In this document: piece after piece, positions 14,491-25,177 of the stretch | How positions within the stretch are numbered: position 1 is the stretch's first letter | Layout: the number at the start of each line of letters is the position of its first letter | From: Peptococcaceae bacterium BRH_c23 | GTDB taxonomy: Bacteria > Bacillota_B > Desulfitobacteriia > Desulfitobacteriales > Desulfitobacteriaceae | Assembly (NCBI GenBank): GCA_000961805.1 | Contig: LADV01000308.1 | Coordinates: 1 to 35,020, forward strand | Direction: 5' to 3' | DNA: 35,020 nucleotides | Position numbers and translations under genes: made by a program | The notes under the pieces: model-generated | Told to the model about the DNA's origin: nothing | The model's input: the letters and a program-made list of their open reading frames with translations, nothing else | Databases searched by the model: none

Positions 14491-16143
14491 TTGCGCAGTG
14501 ATATTGTCAAAAAGGGTTCAACGAAAGCAGCTCATCGTGCCCTATTATATGCTATGGGCTATACCCCTGAAGATCTGGACAAGCCCCTGATTGGAATTGT
14601 CAATGGTTTTAACGAAATCATCCCTGGTCATGGACATCTTAAAGATTTAGCCCAATCCGCCAAACTAGGAGTATCAGCTGGGGGCGGGACTCCCATGGAA
14701 GTTCCCGCTATTGGAATATGTGACGGTATTGCTATGGGGCATAAAGGCATGAATTTTTCTTTGCCTAGTCGCGAACTCATTGCAGATTCCATCGAAGCTG
14801 TTGCTCAAGCACACGCCTTAGATGGACTGGTCCTAATCCCCAACTGTGACAAAATTGTCCCTGGCATGCTAATGGCTGCTGCTCGTCTCAATATTCCCTG
14901 TATTGTCGTCAGTGGCGGTCCTATGCTTGCTGGACGATATCAAGGAAAAGAAATCAGTGTTAGTCAGATGTTTGAAGCGGCTGGTCTTTACGAAAGTGGC
15001 AAGATCAGTGCACAAGAACTCGACGCCATGGAACAATCGGCCTGTCCAGGCTATGGCTCCTGTGCTGGCCTATTTACCGCCAATACTATGAACTGCTTAA
15101 CTGAGGTTCTCGGTCTTGCCTTACCTGGCAATGGAACCATTCCAGCAGCTAACTCTGGGGCGCGGAAAATGTTAGCTAAACGATCTGGCTCATTAATCGT
15201 CGACCTCGTGAAAAGAGATATTAAACCTCGGGACATCTTGACCCAAAAAGTCTTTGAAAACGCTATAACCCTTGATATGGGGATCGGAGGCTCCTCCAAC
15301 ACGGTGTTACATCTCACAGCAATTGCTCATGCTGCCGGCTTGGAACTCCCACTCAGCCTCTTTGATACCATCAGTGCTAAGACTCCCTATATCACCAAAT
15401 TAAGCCCTGGCGGTACTCACCATCTTCAAGATCTTAATGAAGCCGGCGGGATTAGTGCCGTAATGAAAGAACTTGCCAAAGCAGGTATTCTGCATACTGA
15501 AGTTCTAACAGTTTCTGGTCCGCTCAGAGATCGTTTGGAAAATGCTGAGATAACTCGCCCAGATGTCATTCATTCGATTGAAAACCCTTATCGGAAGACT
15601 GGAGGCATTGCTGTTCTAACCGGAAATCTAGCACCAGACACAGCAATCGTTAAAGAAAGTGCCGTGGAAAGTGATATGCTCGTGTTTGAAGGCCCAGCCC
15701 GCGTATTTAACTCTGAAGAAGAGGTACTCGAAGCTCTCTTAAACAAACAGGTTCATGATGGGGAAGTCTTGGTCATCCGCTATGAAGGTCCTAAAGGTGG
15801 ACCAGGTATGAAAGAGATGCTCAATCCAACCGCCATCATTACAGGCATGGGCTTAAAAGTTGCTTTACTCACAGATGGTCGTTTCAGCGGTGCCACTCGC
15901 GGCGCATGTATCGGTCATATCTCTCCTGAAGCTATGGAAGGTGGCCCTATCGCCCTCGTGGAACCTGGTGACCTCATCTCTATCGACATCCCCAACCGTT
16001 CTCTTCAGTTGCTTGTTTCGGACGAAGAGCTGGAAAAACGTCGCCAGGCTTGGGTAAGGCCTGAACCCAAGGTAACTTCTGGCTATCTAGCTCGGTATGC
16101 CAAATTAGTAACTTCCGCAAATAAAGGCGCTGTTTTGATTTAA
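14491..16143 (+). CDS. ilvD: Dihydroxy-acid dehydratase
   Basis: 550 residues, the normal length for IlvD, which converts 2,3-dihydroxy-isovalerate and -methylvalerate to the 2-keto acids of valine and isoleucine synthesis. Fe-S ligands are expected at C119 ([10 protein letters not shown]) and C191 ([12 protein letters not shown]), and the [12 protein letters not shown] motif (near 76-87) holds metal and active-site residues. The start is TTG at 14491, supported by AGGGGAGG eight bases upstream. It is transcribed alone, from a consensus promoter to a strong terminator, rather than in an ilv-leu operon. Confidence 0.96.
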   Translation: MRSDIVKKGSTKAAHRALLYAMGYTPEDLDKPLIGIVNGFNEIIPGHGHLKDLAQSAKLGVSAGGGTPMEVPAIGICDGIAMGHKGMNFSLPSRELIADSIEAVAQAHALDGLVLIPNCDKIVPGMLMAAARLNIPCIVVSGGPMLAGRYQGKEISVSQMFEAAGLYESGKISAQELDAMEQSACPGYGSCAGLFTANTMNCLTEVLGLALPGNGTIPAANSGARKMLAKRSGSLIVDLVKRDIKPRDILTQKVFENAITLDMGIGGSSNTVLHLTAIAHAAGLELPLSLFDTISAKTPYITKLSPGGTHHLQDLNEAGGISAVMKELAKAGILHTEVLTVSGPLRDRLENAEITRPDVIHSIENPYRKTGGIAVLTGNLAPDTAIVKESAVESDMLVFEGPARVFNSEEEVLEALLNKQVHDGEVLVIRYEGPKGGPGMKEMLNPTAIITGMGLKVALLTDGRFSGATRGACIGHISPEAMEGGPIALVEPGDLISIDIPNRSLQLLVSDEELEKRRQAWVRPEPKVTSGYLARYAKLVTSANKGAVLI

Positions 16144-16155
16144 AAATGCTTTACA

Positions 16156-16189
16156 AGTAGAGGCCGGAGATCCGGCCTCTACTTTTTTT
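16156..16189 (+). terminator. Intrinsic terminator of ilvD
   Basis: A 13-bp perfect stem (16156-16168 with 16171-16183, GTAGAGGCCGGA arm) followed by seven Ts. Confidence 0.92.
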
Positions 16190-16245
16190 GACCGTTCAAA
16201 GCTAAACATAGACTACTTCAGATACGAAAGCCTCCAGAGACGACG

Positions 16246-16346
16246 GTCTCCGGTACGATAGTCTCCGGTGGAGAGTATCGCCGAAGCCGCGATCCGTAAA
16301 GGAATACCCATCGGCGTAGGATAAAGTATCGCCCATGCCGTGATCC
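16246..16346. repeat. Short imperfect direct repeats
   Basis: GTCTCCGGT occurs at 16246 and 16261, and a 22-base unit starting AGTATCGCC occurs at 16274-16295 and again at 16325-16346 with three mismatches (51-base period). They fill the gap between the ilvD terminator and the next gene. Purpose unknown; they could be the remains of a small mobile repeat. Confidence 0.5.
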
Positions 16347-16420
16347 CCTAGCTTAGAAAAGTTTCACTTTATTTTTGAGATTTGGGTACAATAAGCGAAA
16401 CTCTTTAAGGAGGATGACGG

Positions 16421-17524
16421 ATGAACTTCCAAATGCCAAACTATAAGCACCCTGATTTTGACCAAGAACCTTTTCTATCCGCACCAGATGCTCGCATTGT
16501 TGGAGTAGAAATCGATGGGGTGGCACCAGAGCACTATCATGCCCTCTCAATATATCCGGAGTATTTCAAAATTAATGGGGAGTGGATCTTAGCTAGTGAA
16601 AGCCGAATGGATGGTGTACCAGTCCTAAGAACGGTCGGAACCATTGAGGTTGTAGAATTCAGAAATTTACAAGTTGGAGACAAAGCAATAATTGGTCGTA
16701 CGGAAGACGGCAGTGAAGGAATCTATGTATATGCCAAAGGCTTTAGTTCTAACGATACCAATTCAGATTTATTTGCTTTTCGTTCCGGTCGTTCTCGAGA
16801 GACAGCTTTTTCTAAAGACTACAACGATCTCTACGAACTGCTAAACTATGAAAGGGATAACGGCTATATCGTTTGGGTACTAGGCCCAGCCGTTGTCTTT
16901 GACTACGATTCTAGACAAGCCCTCTCCACCTTAATTTCCAATGGTTATGCCCATGCCATCCTGGCAGGCAATGCTATGGCTACCCATGACCTCGAAGCCG
17001 CTTTATTTGGAACCGCTTTGGGGCAGAATACCTATAACCAACAATCTCCACCAAATGCTCATTATCACCACTTAGACCTCCTTAATAAGGCCCGAGACAC
17101 AGGTTCCCTTAAGATGCTCCTAGAAAAGGAAACCATTCAGGAGGGGGTTGTTTTTTCTGCCATCAAAAATAATGTACCCTTGGTCCTGGCGGGCTCGATT
17201 CGCGACGATGGCCCCCTCCCATCTGTCATCGCCGATGTCTATCAAGCTCAAGATGAAATGCGTAAGCACACCCGAAAAGCCACGACCCTCATCTGTCTAG
17301 CCACACAGCTTCATACCATTGCCGCCGGGAATATGACCCCGGCATACACACGACAAAATGGTGAAATCCGACCCGTTTATATTTACTGTGTCGACATCGC
17401 GGAATTTGCTGTAAATAAACTTAGGGACCGGGGGTCATTAGAAGTGACAACGTTAGTAACCAATGTTCAGGATTTTTTAGTTCATTTAAAGAATAATTTA
17501 GTGCAAGTTGGGGACGGTTCTTGA
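16421..17524 (+). CDS. LOR/SDH-domain protein (TIGR00300-like; possible archaeal-type ornithine cyclodeaminase)
   Basis: 367 residues resembling the conserved domain shared with the bifunctional lysine-ketoglutarate reductase/saccharopine dehydrogenase enzymes of plants and known alone in archaea and some bacteria. Telling segments are PDFDQEPFLSAPDARI, GYAHAILAGNAMATHDLEAALFGT (near 180-205) and GSIRDDGPLPSVIADVYQAQ (near 260-280). Some archaeal members have ornithine cyclodeaminase activity, making proline from ornithine. The ATG at 16421 has AAGGAGG nine bases upstream. The last residues (VQVGDGS) are coded by a REP-like hairpin, so the native C-terminus was probably replaced. Family recall is moderate; the reaction is inferred. 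Confidence 0.6.
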   Translation: MNFQMPNYKHPDFDQEPFLSAPDARIVGVEIDGVAPEHYHALSIYPEYFKINGEWILASESRMDGVPVLRTVGTIEVVEFRNLQVGDKAIIGRTEDGSEGIYVYAKGFSSNDTNSDLFAFRSGRSRETAFSKDYNDLYELLNYERDNGYIVWVLGPAVVFDYDSRQALSTLISNGYAHAILAGNAMATHDLEAALFGTALGQNTYNQQSPPNAHYHHLDLLNKARDTGSLKMLLEKETIQEGVVFSAIKNNVPLVLAGSIRDDGPLPSVIADVYQAQDEMRKHTRKATTLICLATQLHTIAAGNMTPAYTRQNGEIRPVYIYCVDIAEFAVNKLRDRGSLEVTTLVTNVQDFLVHLKNNLVQVGDGS

Positions 17525-17530
17525 CTTGCA
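17502..17530. repeat. REP-like hairpin, copy 2, overlapping a gene end
   Basis: TGCAAGT (17502-17508) pairs with ACTTGCA (17524-17530) around a loop with GGGACGGTTCTTG, the same element as at 4585-4615. The upstream gene's stop codon (TGA at 17522) lies inside it. Confidence 0.65.
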
Positions 17531-17622
17531 TTCTTAGGAAGTGCACTTGCTCAAACTAAACTGAACATAAAAAACCACCCCCACTTATAGAATTGATAGT
17601 CTTGAAAACTAGATAAAAAAAT

Positions 17623-17659
17623 AAAATACCCTAGCTTTAATATGAGGCTAGGGTATTTT
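17623..17659. terminator. Bidirectional terminator between the LOR/SDH gene and glnS
   Basis: A 13-bp stem (AAAATACCCTAGC at 17623-17635 with 17647-17659) with A-rich sequence on the left and T-rich sequence on the right; serves both convergent genes. Confidence 0.85.
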
Positions 17660-17670
17660 TGTAAAGCATT

Positions 17671-19326
17671 TTATTTATGTAATTCAAAGGAACTCTTCAA
17701 AGACACAATCCGATTAAAAACCAACTGCTCTTGAGTTGAATTAAAAGGATCGACGTTAAAGTAACCATGTCTGAAGAATTGAAATTTGTCCTGGGGCTTT
17801 GAGCCTTTGATATTCGGTTCGACAAATCCATGAACGATCTCTAAAGAATTGGGATTAATGTGATCCATAAACGAGGTCTCATCCTGCTCGTCTTGATCCA
17901 AAATCAAAGGTTCGTATAATCGGAATTCTGCAGGGACTGCTTGAGAGGCTTCCACCCAGTGAATCGTCCCTTTGACTTTTCTTCCAGTGAAACCTGACCC
18001 GCTCTTAGTTTCAGGATCATAGGTACAGTGCAGTTCAATGACCTTCCCAACCTCATTTTTTACTACAGCATTACATTTGATGAAATAGGCGTTTTTCAGG
18101 CGAACTTCATTTCCCGGGAACAGTCTATGATACTTGGCAGGGGGATTCTCTGTAAAGTCCTCTTGCTCAATATAAACTTCTCGAGAAAAAGGAATTTGTC
18201 GGGTACCCATCTCCGGGTTTTCTGGGTTGACTTCGGCTTCTAACATCTCTACCTGACCCTCTGGATAATTCGTGATAACCACCTTAAGTGGCTCAAGCAC
18301 GGCCATCGTTCTTGGTGCCTTAAGCTTTAAGTCTTCCCGGATAAAATGCTCAAGCATTTTGCTGTCCACAACGCTATCGGCTCTGGCTACCCCGATTTCC
18401 CGTGCGAAGTTGCGCATTGACTCTGCCGTATACCCTCGGCGCCGAAGCCCCGAGATAGTAGGCATCCGCGGATCATCCCATCCATCCACAACATGCTCAT
18501 CAACTAGTTGCTTAAGCTTCCGCTTACTCATGACCGTATTCGTGATATTTAAACGAGCAAACTCATATTGGTGAGGAACATTCTCCATTTCACATTCCCG
18601 AATGACCCAATCATATAAAGGACGATGATCCTCAAATTCTAAAGTACAAATCGAGTGAGTAACCCCTTCTATAGCATCTTCCAGCGGATGAGCAAAATCA
18701 TACATGGGGTAGATACACCACTTGTCACCTGTATTATGGTGGGTTGCATGGGCAATCCTGTAAAGGACAGGGTCCCGCATATTGATGTTTGGTGAAGCCA
18801 TATCTATTTTAGCGCGCAAGACCTTTTGCCCGTCTTTGAATTCCCCTTGACGCATGCGCTCAAATAACGACAGGTTTTCTTCAACTGACCGATCACGGTA
18901 AGGGCTACTTTGTCCCACCTCTGTTAGTGATCCGCGCATTTTTCGAATTTCCTCGGCTGTAGAATCACAAGCGTAGGCTTTACCTTTCTTAATCAGTAAT
19001 ACTGCTCGATTATACATTTCCTCAAAGTAATCTGAGGCAAAAAACAAGTCGTCCCATTCATATCCTAGCCACAATACATCTTCCTTGATGGATTCCACAT
19101 ATTCGGTGTCCTCTTTGGCTGGATTCGTGTCATCAAAGCGCAGATGGGTCTTACCCTTGAATTCATCCGCCAATTCAAAGTTTAGAATAATAGATTTAGC
19201 ATGACCAATATGTAAATAGCCGTTGGGCTCCGGAGGAAACCGCGTGATAATATGATCTGCCTTACCTGATTTTAAGTCCTCGTTAATAATATTTTTAAGA
19301 AAATTCGAGGAGGATTTGTATTCCAT
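17671..19326 (-). CDS. glnS: Glutaminyl-tRNA synthetase
   Basis: 551 residues. The class I HIGH motif is in [17 protein letters not shown] (about 24-40) and the KMSKS-type motif is [10 protein letters not shown] (near 265). The catalytic-core sequence [19 protein letters not shown] and the C-terminal beta-barrel anticodon domain separate GlnRS from bacterial GluRS. Most Firmicutes make Gln-tRNA through GatCAB, so a direct GlnRS is a clade marker (it is known in some clostridia). ATG at 19326 with AAAGG eleven bases upstream. Shared terminator with the convergent upstream gene. Confidence 0.96.
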   Translation of the reverse strand: MEYKSSSNFLKNIINEDLKSGKADHIITRFPPEPNGYLHIGHAKSIILNFELADEFKGKTHLRFDDTNPAKEDTEYVESIKEDVLWLGYEWDDLFFASDYFEEMYNRAVLLIKKGKAYACDSTAEEIRKMRGSLTEVGQSSPYRDRSVEENLSLFERMRQGEFKDGQKVLRAKIDMASPNINMRDPVLYRIAHATHHNTGDKWCIYPMYDFAHPLEDAIEGVTHSICTLEFEDHRPLYDWVIRECEMENVPHQYEFARLNITNTVMSKRKLKQLVDEHVVDGWDDPRMPTISGLRRRGYTAESMRNFAREIGVARADSVVDSKMLEHFIREDLKLKAPRTMAVLEPLKVVITNYPEGQVEMLEAEVNPENPEMGTRQIPFSREVYIEQEDFTENPPAKYHRLFPGNEVRLKNAYFIKCNAVVKNEVGKVIELHCTYDPETKSGSGFTGRKVKGTIHWVEASQAVPAEFRLYEPLILDQDEQDETSFMDHINPNSLEIVHGFVEPNIKGSKPQDKFQFFRHGYFNVDPFNSTQEQLVFNRIVSLKSSFELHK

Positions 19327-19483
19327 CCGTTTATCAACCTTTCTCTCTAAATGATCCTGCTTCTGCCAATTTTACCCTTGCTCTAAATAATACTGCATTC
19401 ATGGCGAGAGTTCAACTTTAGCCTTAAAAATAGCCAATCGCAATCTGGGCTAACCAGGCTCTAGGTGATGTAACTTCATTACC

Positions 19484-19623
19484 TCATATCAAGCCGCTCC
19501 GTAATTGATTCATAAGTGAAGCCGAATGCCTTCTAGTATTTCTTGAAGAATATATTTTTTCTTGTGCACCCTTTTTGCCCATGAAAAACCCTCCCTTAGT
19601 AGATTTTTATTCTACCATGGGAG
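19484..19623 (-). mobile_element. Decayed insertion-sequence remnant
   Basis: On the minus strand a hairpin (CTCCC...GGGAG arms, 19591-19623) is followed by GGGAGGGTTTTTC and an ATG at 19582 that opens MGKKGAQEKIYSSRNTRR and stops after 32 codons at 19484. A transposase-like MGKK start with this hairpin and ribosome site layout recalls IS3-type OrfA genes, and other frames carry further short open stretches, as if frameshifted. No intact transposase remains in 19327-19714, and I see no other gene in that 388-base gap. Confidence 0.35.
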
Positions 19624-19714
19624 AGCCCTTTGATTCTGGAATATTCTTGATGATATATAAAACGAGGCCCAACAAAGAGTGATTGAAAACATTAATATTG
19701 GATTCCGCCTTTGG

Positions 19715-20140
19715 TCATTCTTCAGTAGCCCCCTCGTAAAACTTGAAATCGACTTTGGCCTTTTCGACTAAGATTGAATTTTGATTAAGCTTTACTAATG
19801 CTTCATCCATAACGCTCTTTATCTTGTCATCCGTAGCTGAATAAAACTCGTAGACAAGGCTATTCTCCTGGGTCACGATACCCTTTTCATCTTTATATAC
19901 CCCCTGCCTCTTGGTCACTGTATACCCATCCACGTATTTCAGGCAGATTTCCGACACAATTTTTTGCGCCTCGTCATCGCTGATTATCTGCTTATAGGTA
20001 TCCTTGTCATTTAAGCCAATGTACATGTGATATTTAAATTCTGACTGATCTGCAAGGCTAGCCTTTTCTTGCTCAGCACAGCCAGGTAATGCAAAAATTA
20101 TTAGCAACGTGATTAAAATCAATGCAATGCGCTTTTTCAT
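19715..20140 (-). CDS. DUF3574-like lipoprotein
   Basis: 141 residues with a lipoprotein signal (about 1-21; lipobox LPGC, so Cys21 would be lipid-modified). The mature part has MYIGLNDKDTYKQIISDDEAQ, then YVDGYTVTKRQGVYKDEKG, the pattern of DUF3574 proteins of unknown function. It lies 128 bases after the last NHLP exporter gene on the same strand, with no obvious terminator between, so it may be expressed with the peptide cluster, for instance as a self-protection factor. That role is a guess; similar proteins occur elsewhere without peptide clusters. Confidence 0.65.
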   Translation of the reverse strand: MKKRIALILITLLIIFALPGCAEQEKASLADQSEFKYHMYIGLNDKDTYKQIISDDEAQKIVSEICLKYVDGYTVTKRQGVYKDEKGIVTQENSLVYEFYSATDDKIKSVMDEALVKLNQNSILVEKAKVDFKFYEGATEE

Positions 20141-20268
20141 CTTCTCGCACCTACCCCTACCTTATATTATAAATAGCCTCAAAGCTGTGAGCACCTGCAA
20201 CTTCCTCAAGTTAGACATCGGACAGTTTGGTTACACCTGCCTTATACATCCGCCTTAAATCAGAGACT

Positions 20269-22977
20269 CTAAGCTAGCTGTCTCTTGGCCAGGTCAGCAA
20301 AAATCCCTTTATTCTCTATAAGCTCTTGGTAAGTTCCACTCTCTACGATCTTCCCTTGATCCATCACGATAATCTTATTACAGTGAATGATTGTACTCAG
20401 ACGATGCGCAATAACAACTCGTGTAGCCTGGAGTTGGTCAAGGCTATTACTGACTATGGCTTGGGTACGGTTGTCTAAAGCGCTAGTGGCTTCATCGAAG
20501 AAAATTAGTTTTGGTTTCTTAATGATAGCTCTCGCGATCATCAAGCGTTGCTTTTGTCCTCCGGAGATTGTCCCTGCACCCTCGCTGATCACGGTGTGCA
20601 TACCCATAGGCATTTGCTTAATATCTTCCTCAATGCCAGCCATTCTGGCTGCTTCCCAAGCATCATCTCTAGTCAGGTAAGGGTTAGCGCCTACAATATT
20701 GCTGAAGATATCACCGGTCATGAGTTGGCCATTTTGCAATACCACACCAAGTTGCTTGCGTACAGCTCTGATATCTATTTTAGACAGGTCTTGCCCATTA
20801 TAATAAACTTTCCCTGTCTCTGGTTTTTCAAAGCCTAGCAAGACTCTAAACAAGGTTGACTTACCACAACCTGAAGTACCCACCAAGGCTACATAATCCC
20901 CCTCATCAATTTGAAAGGAGACATCTTGTAAGGCTAAGGGGGCGTCTTCTTTATAGCGAAAAGACACATGCCTAACTTCAATTGAGCCTGTAAGGGGCTT
21001 CGGGTTTATATTTGTATCGTCATATTCAGGTAACGTTTCCAGTATAGGCTTAGCCCGCTGATATAAGGGGATAACAATATTTGCGCTGATTAAGGACTCC
21101 GACAAAGAGACCGTAGAAAACATAAATGAGATAAAGGCTGAATTAAAAGCAATAAACTGACCTGGTGACAACGTATTGGTTGATAAAGTCAGAGTATAAA
21201 AAATAGCCATACTTGATAGAATGGGGAAAAAAGAGTTAAAAGTGGCTAGCCAGTTACCCAATGTCTCTCTTTTAAAGGCAAATTTCCGTTGTTCACCAAA
21301 CTCCTTTGACCATCGATGAAAGGCTCTGCTTTCTGCTCCAGCCACGCGAAATTTAGTGATTCCTCCAATAAGCTGCAACATCATGCCGGATATGTTATTG
21401 GAGATTTCTAATACTTTACGCTCGTAGCGTACCTGCCAATACCCTAAAGAACCCATAACAAGGATTGCTAAGGCGACTAATACTGCAGCAATCCCAGCTA
21501 GTTTGATATCATAGTAAAAAAGCAACGCAAAGGTAAAGATAGAAAAAATACTGGATAGAATTGTATTTAAAGTCACTCCCGAGAGAATCATCCGTATCTG
21601 GCTTATACCCATAGCCCGCATAGTAAGTTCTCCTGCAGAAAACTGCTTAAAAAAAGGAACAGGTAGACTCAGTAATCGATCCCAAACAGCAGCTTGTATC
21701 GCGCCCTCCATTTTACCTTCCATGCGTAACGTGGCAAGAAAACGAGTAAACTGGAAGAGCATCGTAGCCAGGGCACTTGCCCCTAGAAAAAAGGCGATTT
21801 GCAATAACTGACCTCTTTCCCCTTCAGGGATGATACTGTTAAAGACCATACCTGTTGCCAGGGGAATAGCAGTACCGAGCATACCTCCCAGGATGCCCAT
21901 CAAGGCTATCATTACTAAATCATGTTTCCAAGTGCTTTCGTAGCCAAAGGATAAAAGCCCCCGAAGAGTGATTTCCTTAGGGTCAAACGGTCGATACAAG
22001 ACAAATCCAAAAAATTTGATCTTTGCAGCCGTTTCTTTGTCTACAACCTTCTTTATCCCTAAAGCAACGTCATGTAATATATACTTCGAAGGGGATGCGG
22101 GGATTAAAGCAATCGGTCTGTCATCTTCTTCCATATACCCTAAGATGGGGCCACCGTCTTGTTTATACCAGTCCCCTTTCAAAGCCACTTCTCTTGTCCG
22201 GATGCGAGAGGCTCGGATAATATCCTCTAAAGGAGTATTACTTTGACTCCCCGGATTACTTATTGGGGGTGAAACGATCTCCACTCTTATGCTCTGACCT
22301 ACCAAACGACAAGCATTTAGTAGAAAATCTCCACTTGCATCCTCCAAACTGATTGTTTTACCTTTTTGGTTAATTGATGCTAGTCTAGAGATGGAGCTTA
22401 CCATCAGACGTTGATCATGTCTCGCCTTTTCTTGCAGACGAGTTTTCTCCGCCTGATTTTGATTTTCCCATAGATTAGTCGTCAACTGAAGAACCTGACT
22501 ATGATAATTTACCATAACCAAAGGGTCGGTTGAATAGTCATCATCAAACAATAGTTTTTCTTCCGCAGACGCAATTTCTACTCGTGAATTATCATCCCAA
22601 TTACTAACTTTAGCTAAAGCTTTGAACCAGTACTTTACCAGCATTGTAACTTCTTCAGATGTTTCTCCCTCTAATAACGTTCTTAGCTGCTCTACTTTAA
22701 GGCGTATCAGGCAGGAACCGATTAAACCAGAGGCCAATAATCCTTTTTTAACGGGGAAACCCTCAGGGGCAATACCAAAAAGCAACTCTCCTTGTTTTGC
22801 TTCAAACAAGAAGTTTTTGACCCCTGTCCTGTTATCGTCTGTTAGGGTCGTTAAGAAAACGGCAATCTTCCCTTGCCCTACAATCCATACATAGCTGGCA
22901 TCATCTAAAATCTGAGGTTTGTTGCCTTCAATAGGCACTTGAGTACCCTCTTGGTTAAAAAAATCTATAACCTTCAT
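20269..22977 (-). CDS. NHLP-type bacteriocin exporter, second ABC permease/ATPase (no peptidase)
   Basis: 902 residues. The first ~330 are a long cytosolic region with a cyclic-nucleotide-binding-like start (VWIVGQGKIAVFLTTL) in place of the C39 peptidase. Six membrane helices follow (about 355-635), then the ATPase: Walker A GTSGCGKST at 700, signature SGGQKQR at 805, Walker B KLIFFDEATSALD near 828. This layout is that of the second ABC subunit of NHLP (nitrile-hydratase/Nif11 leader peptide) export systems (TIGR03797-like). It starts 25 bases after the C39 transporter gene and probably forms a complex or heterodimer with it. Confidence 0.93.
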   Translation of the reverse strand: MKVIDFFNQEGTQVPIEGNKPQILDDASYVWIVGQGKIAVFLTTLTDDNRTGVKNFLFEAKQGELLFGIAPEGFPVKKGLLASGLIGSCLIRLKVEQLRTLLEGETSEEVTMLVKYWFKALAKVSNWDDNSRVEIASAEEKLLFDDDYSTDPLVMVNYHSQVLQLTTNLWENQNQAEKTRLQEKARHDQRLMVSSISRLASINQKGKTISLEDASGDFLLNACRLVGQSIRVEIVSPPISNPGSQSNTPLEDIIRASRIRTREVALKGDWYKQDGGPILGYMEEDDRPIALIPASPSKYILHDVALGIKKVVDKETAAKIKFFGFVLYRPFDPKEITLRGLLSFGYESTWKHDLVMIALMGILGGMLGTAIPLATGMVFNSIIPEGERGQLLQIAFFLGASALATMLFQFTRFLATLRMEGKMEGAIQAAVWDRLLSLPVPFFKQFSAGELTMRAMGISQIRMILSGVTLNTILSSIFSIFTFALLFYYDIKLAGIAAVLVALAILVMGSLGYWQVRYERKVLEISNNISGMMLQLIGGITKFRVAGAESRAFHRWSKEFGEQRKFAFKRETLGNWLATFNSFFPILSSMAIFYTLTLSTNTLSPGQFIAFNSAFISFMFSTVSLSESLISANIVIPLYQRAKPILETLPEYDDTNINPKPLTGSIEVRHVSFRYKEDAPLALQDVSFQIDEGDYVALVGTSGCGKSTLFRVLLGFEKPETGKVYYNGQDLSKIDIRAVRKQLGVVLQNGQLMTGDIFSNIVGANPYLTRDDAWEAARMAGIEEDIKQMPMGMHTVISEGAGTISGGQKQRLMIARAIIKKPKLIFFDEATSALDNRTQAIVSNSLDQLQATRVVIAHRLSTIIHCNKIIVMDQGKIVESGTYQELIENKGIFADLAKRQLA

Positions 22978-23002
22978 TTACTCACCTGCTTTAATTCGTT
23001 CA

Positions 23003-25159
23003 TTAACCAGTTTGGATTAGCTTGGCATAAACTCCAGCACGTCGCTTTAATTCTTCATGAGTACCTCTCTCCTCAATTTTCCCCTTCTCAAGAACGATGA
23101 TTTCGTCACAGTCCCGAATCGTACTCAGGCGGTGCGCCACTATAATACAGGTACACCCACGACGCCGGATATTTTCGTCAATATTCTTTTCTGTAACAGG
23201 GTCAAGGGCACTGGTGGCCTCGTCCATAATAATAATCGTTGGGTTTTGCGCTAAAGCCCGGGCTATCTCTAGCCTTTGCCTTTGCCCACCGCTAAAGTTT
23301 TTCCCGCTTTCCTCCACCGGATGCTCATACCCCCCAGCTCGAGCAGTAATATCATCATGGATGCAGGCGCCTTTAGCTGCACGGACCACTTCGAATTCTG
23401 AGATTGTCTCATCCCACAAAGTAATATTATCGCGCACGGACCCCTGAAACATACTAATATCCTGATCAACCATGGCTAAAGAATTATTAATGGTAGCTCT
23501 CTGAAATGATGTACGGGGCTGTCCATCAAAGAGTATTATTCCGGACCAAGGTCGGTAAGTTCCAGCAATTATTTTGGCTACTGTGGATTTTCCACTACCG
23601 GAACCACCCACGAGAGCCACCCGAGATCCTGGCCTGAGCGATAAACTAAAATCTTCAATTAGCGGAGGCTCCAAGGAACTGTAACCAAAGCTTATTTGGT
23701 TGAGTTCTATATATCCCTCAAGCTTCTGCCCATTATAAGGAGTTGTCTCTCCTAAATTACCTTCAGCTTCTTGATCGATAGGATATTTTAAGACATCATC
23801 TAAACGATTCATTTCACCTTCCACTTCCTGGAGCTCGGTCCCTAGTCCTACCATCTCTGTCACAGGACTCATAAAACTAACCATCAGACTTTGAAAAGCA
23901 ACCAACATACCGATCGTCATTTGCCCTTCCATGATTAAAAAACCACCCAGCGCAAGTACAATCGCGTTATTTATCCCGGTTAGAAACGTGGGAAAGGCTG
24001 TTAAAAATTGAGACGAAACCCCTAGTTCCTGTTCAGAGTTTAATGATTTTGCCTGGTATCCGGACCACTTGGCAAAGAAGTCCGATTCCGAGCCTGTTGC
24101 TTTTAGAGTCTCTATGATTTGCAAACCAGACATGCCTGTCCCAACTAGCTTACCTCGGTCCTTTAATAGCTTTTGGTTCTGGTCTACTCTATTAGCGGAA
24201 GCGAACTTTAAATATAAAACATTGATAAGAGCAATAACTAGTCCTACTAAGGCTAAAATAACGTTATACTGCAACATTAACGTAAAATAGAAAATGATCA
24301 TGACAAGATTTAAGGCTGTAGTGGCCAATTTCCCCGACAATAGTTTCGCTACCCGGTCATTGCTCTGCATCCTAGACGTAATATCTCCAGCAAATCGCTG
24401 CGAGAAAAACTCCGCCGGCAACCTTAAAATATGCCACAAAAACTGACCTGAGGTTATTATGGCAATTTTCGACTCTAGTTTCAGTAGATAATAATGCTGC
24501 AACCAGGTCAAAATTCCCCTTAAGGCAGCCGTTATTCCCATACCTATAAGGAGGGGAGTGAGCCAGGAATTTCTCCCACTTAGCAAAATATCGTCTACAA
24601 AAATCCTTGCAAATACAGGGATAGCTAATCCCGGGATTACCAAGGCTAATCCAACAAAAATAATATAGGCTAAAGCAGTCTCTGAGCCTTTAAGACGTTT
24701 TTTTAAACTGGTGATAAGGCTAGGTTTTGCCCCATCTTTTTCGAATTTGGGTGTTGGTACAAAAGTCAAGGCTACCCCAGTGAAGGACTGACTGAACTCC
24801 TCTTCAGAGACGACCCGTCTGCCAGCACCAGGGTCATTTAGAAAGACTTTCCCCTTATGGAAACCTTCCAATACTAGGAAATGATTAAAATTCCAGTGAA
24901 TGACCAAGGGCATTTGCATTTCTTTTAAAGACTCAGGTTCTTTACGAAAACCTTTGGCCTCCAGGTCATATTTTCTAGCTGCTTTCAGAATATTACTAGC
25001 TTTACTACCATCTCTGGATACTCCACACGTTACCCTTAGTTCCTCTAGGGGTATGTATTTACCAAAGTAGGCTAAAATCATAGCTAAGGATGCGGCCCCA
25101 CATTCAACGGCTTCCATCTGAAAAACAGTGGGAACCTTAGCACAACTGATCTTTTTCAC
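23003..25159 (-). CDS. NHLP-type peptidase-containing ABC exporter (C39 peptidase, permease, ATPase)
   Basis: 718 residues. The N-terminal C39 peptidase has the triad Cys20 (VECGAASLAMIL), His93 (HWNFNHFLVLEG) and Asp109 (NDPGAG), and would cut the precursor after Gly-Gly. Six membrane helices (about 160-435) and an ATPase follow: Walker A GGSGSGKST at 518, FSGGQRQR near 630, TIIIMDEATSALD near 650. It is of the NHLM_micro_ABC1 type that exports Nif11/nitrile-hydratase-leader peptides. Gene order adaptor, this protein, second ABC subunit is the standard NHLP export set. It follows the HlyD-like gene by 18 bases. Confidence 0.95.
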   Translation of the reverse strand: MKKISCAKVPTVFQMEAVECGAASLAMILAYFGKYIPLEELRVTCGVSRDGSKASNILKAARKYDLEAKGFRKEPESLKEMQMPLVIHWNFNHFLVLEGFHKGKVFLNDPGAGRRVVSEEEFSQSFTGVALTFVPTPKFEKDGAKPSLITSLKKRLKGSETALAYIIFVGLALVIPGLAIPVFARIFVDDILLSGRNSWLTPLLIGMGITAALRGILTWLQHYYLLKLESKIAIITSGQFLWHILRLPAEFFSQRFAGDITSRMQSNDRVAKLLSGKLATTALNLVMIIFYFTLMLQYNVILALVGLVIALINVLYLKFASANRVDQNQKLLKDRGKLVGTGMSGLQIIETLKATGSESDFFAKWSGYQAKSLNSEQELGVSSQFLTAFPTFLTGINNAIVLALGGFLIMEGQMTIGMLVAFQSLMVSFMSPVTEMVGLGTELQEVEGEMNRLDDVLKYPIDQEAEGNLGETTPYNGQKLEGYIELNQISFGYSSLEPPLIEDFSLSLRPGSRVALVGGSGSGKSTVAKIIAGTYRPWSGIILFDGQPRTSFQRATINNSLAMVDQDISMFQGSVRDNITLWDETISEFEVVRAAKGACIHDDITARAGGYEHPVEESGKNFSGGQRQRLEIARALAQNPTIIIMDEATSALDPVTEKNIDENIRRRGCTCIIVAHRLSTIRDCDEIIVLEKGKIEERGTHEELKRRAGVYAKLIQTG

Positions 25160-25177
25160 CTTATCACCTCCCCACTG

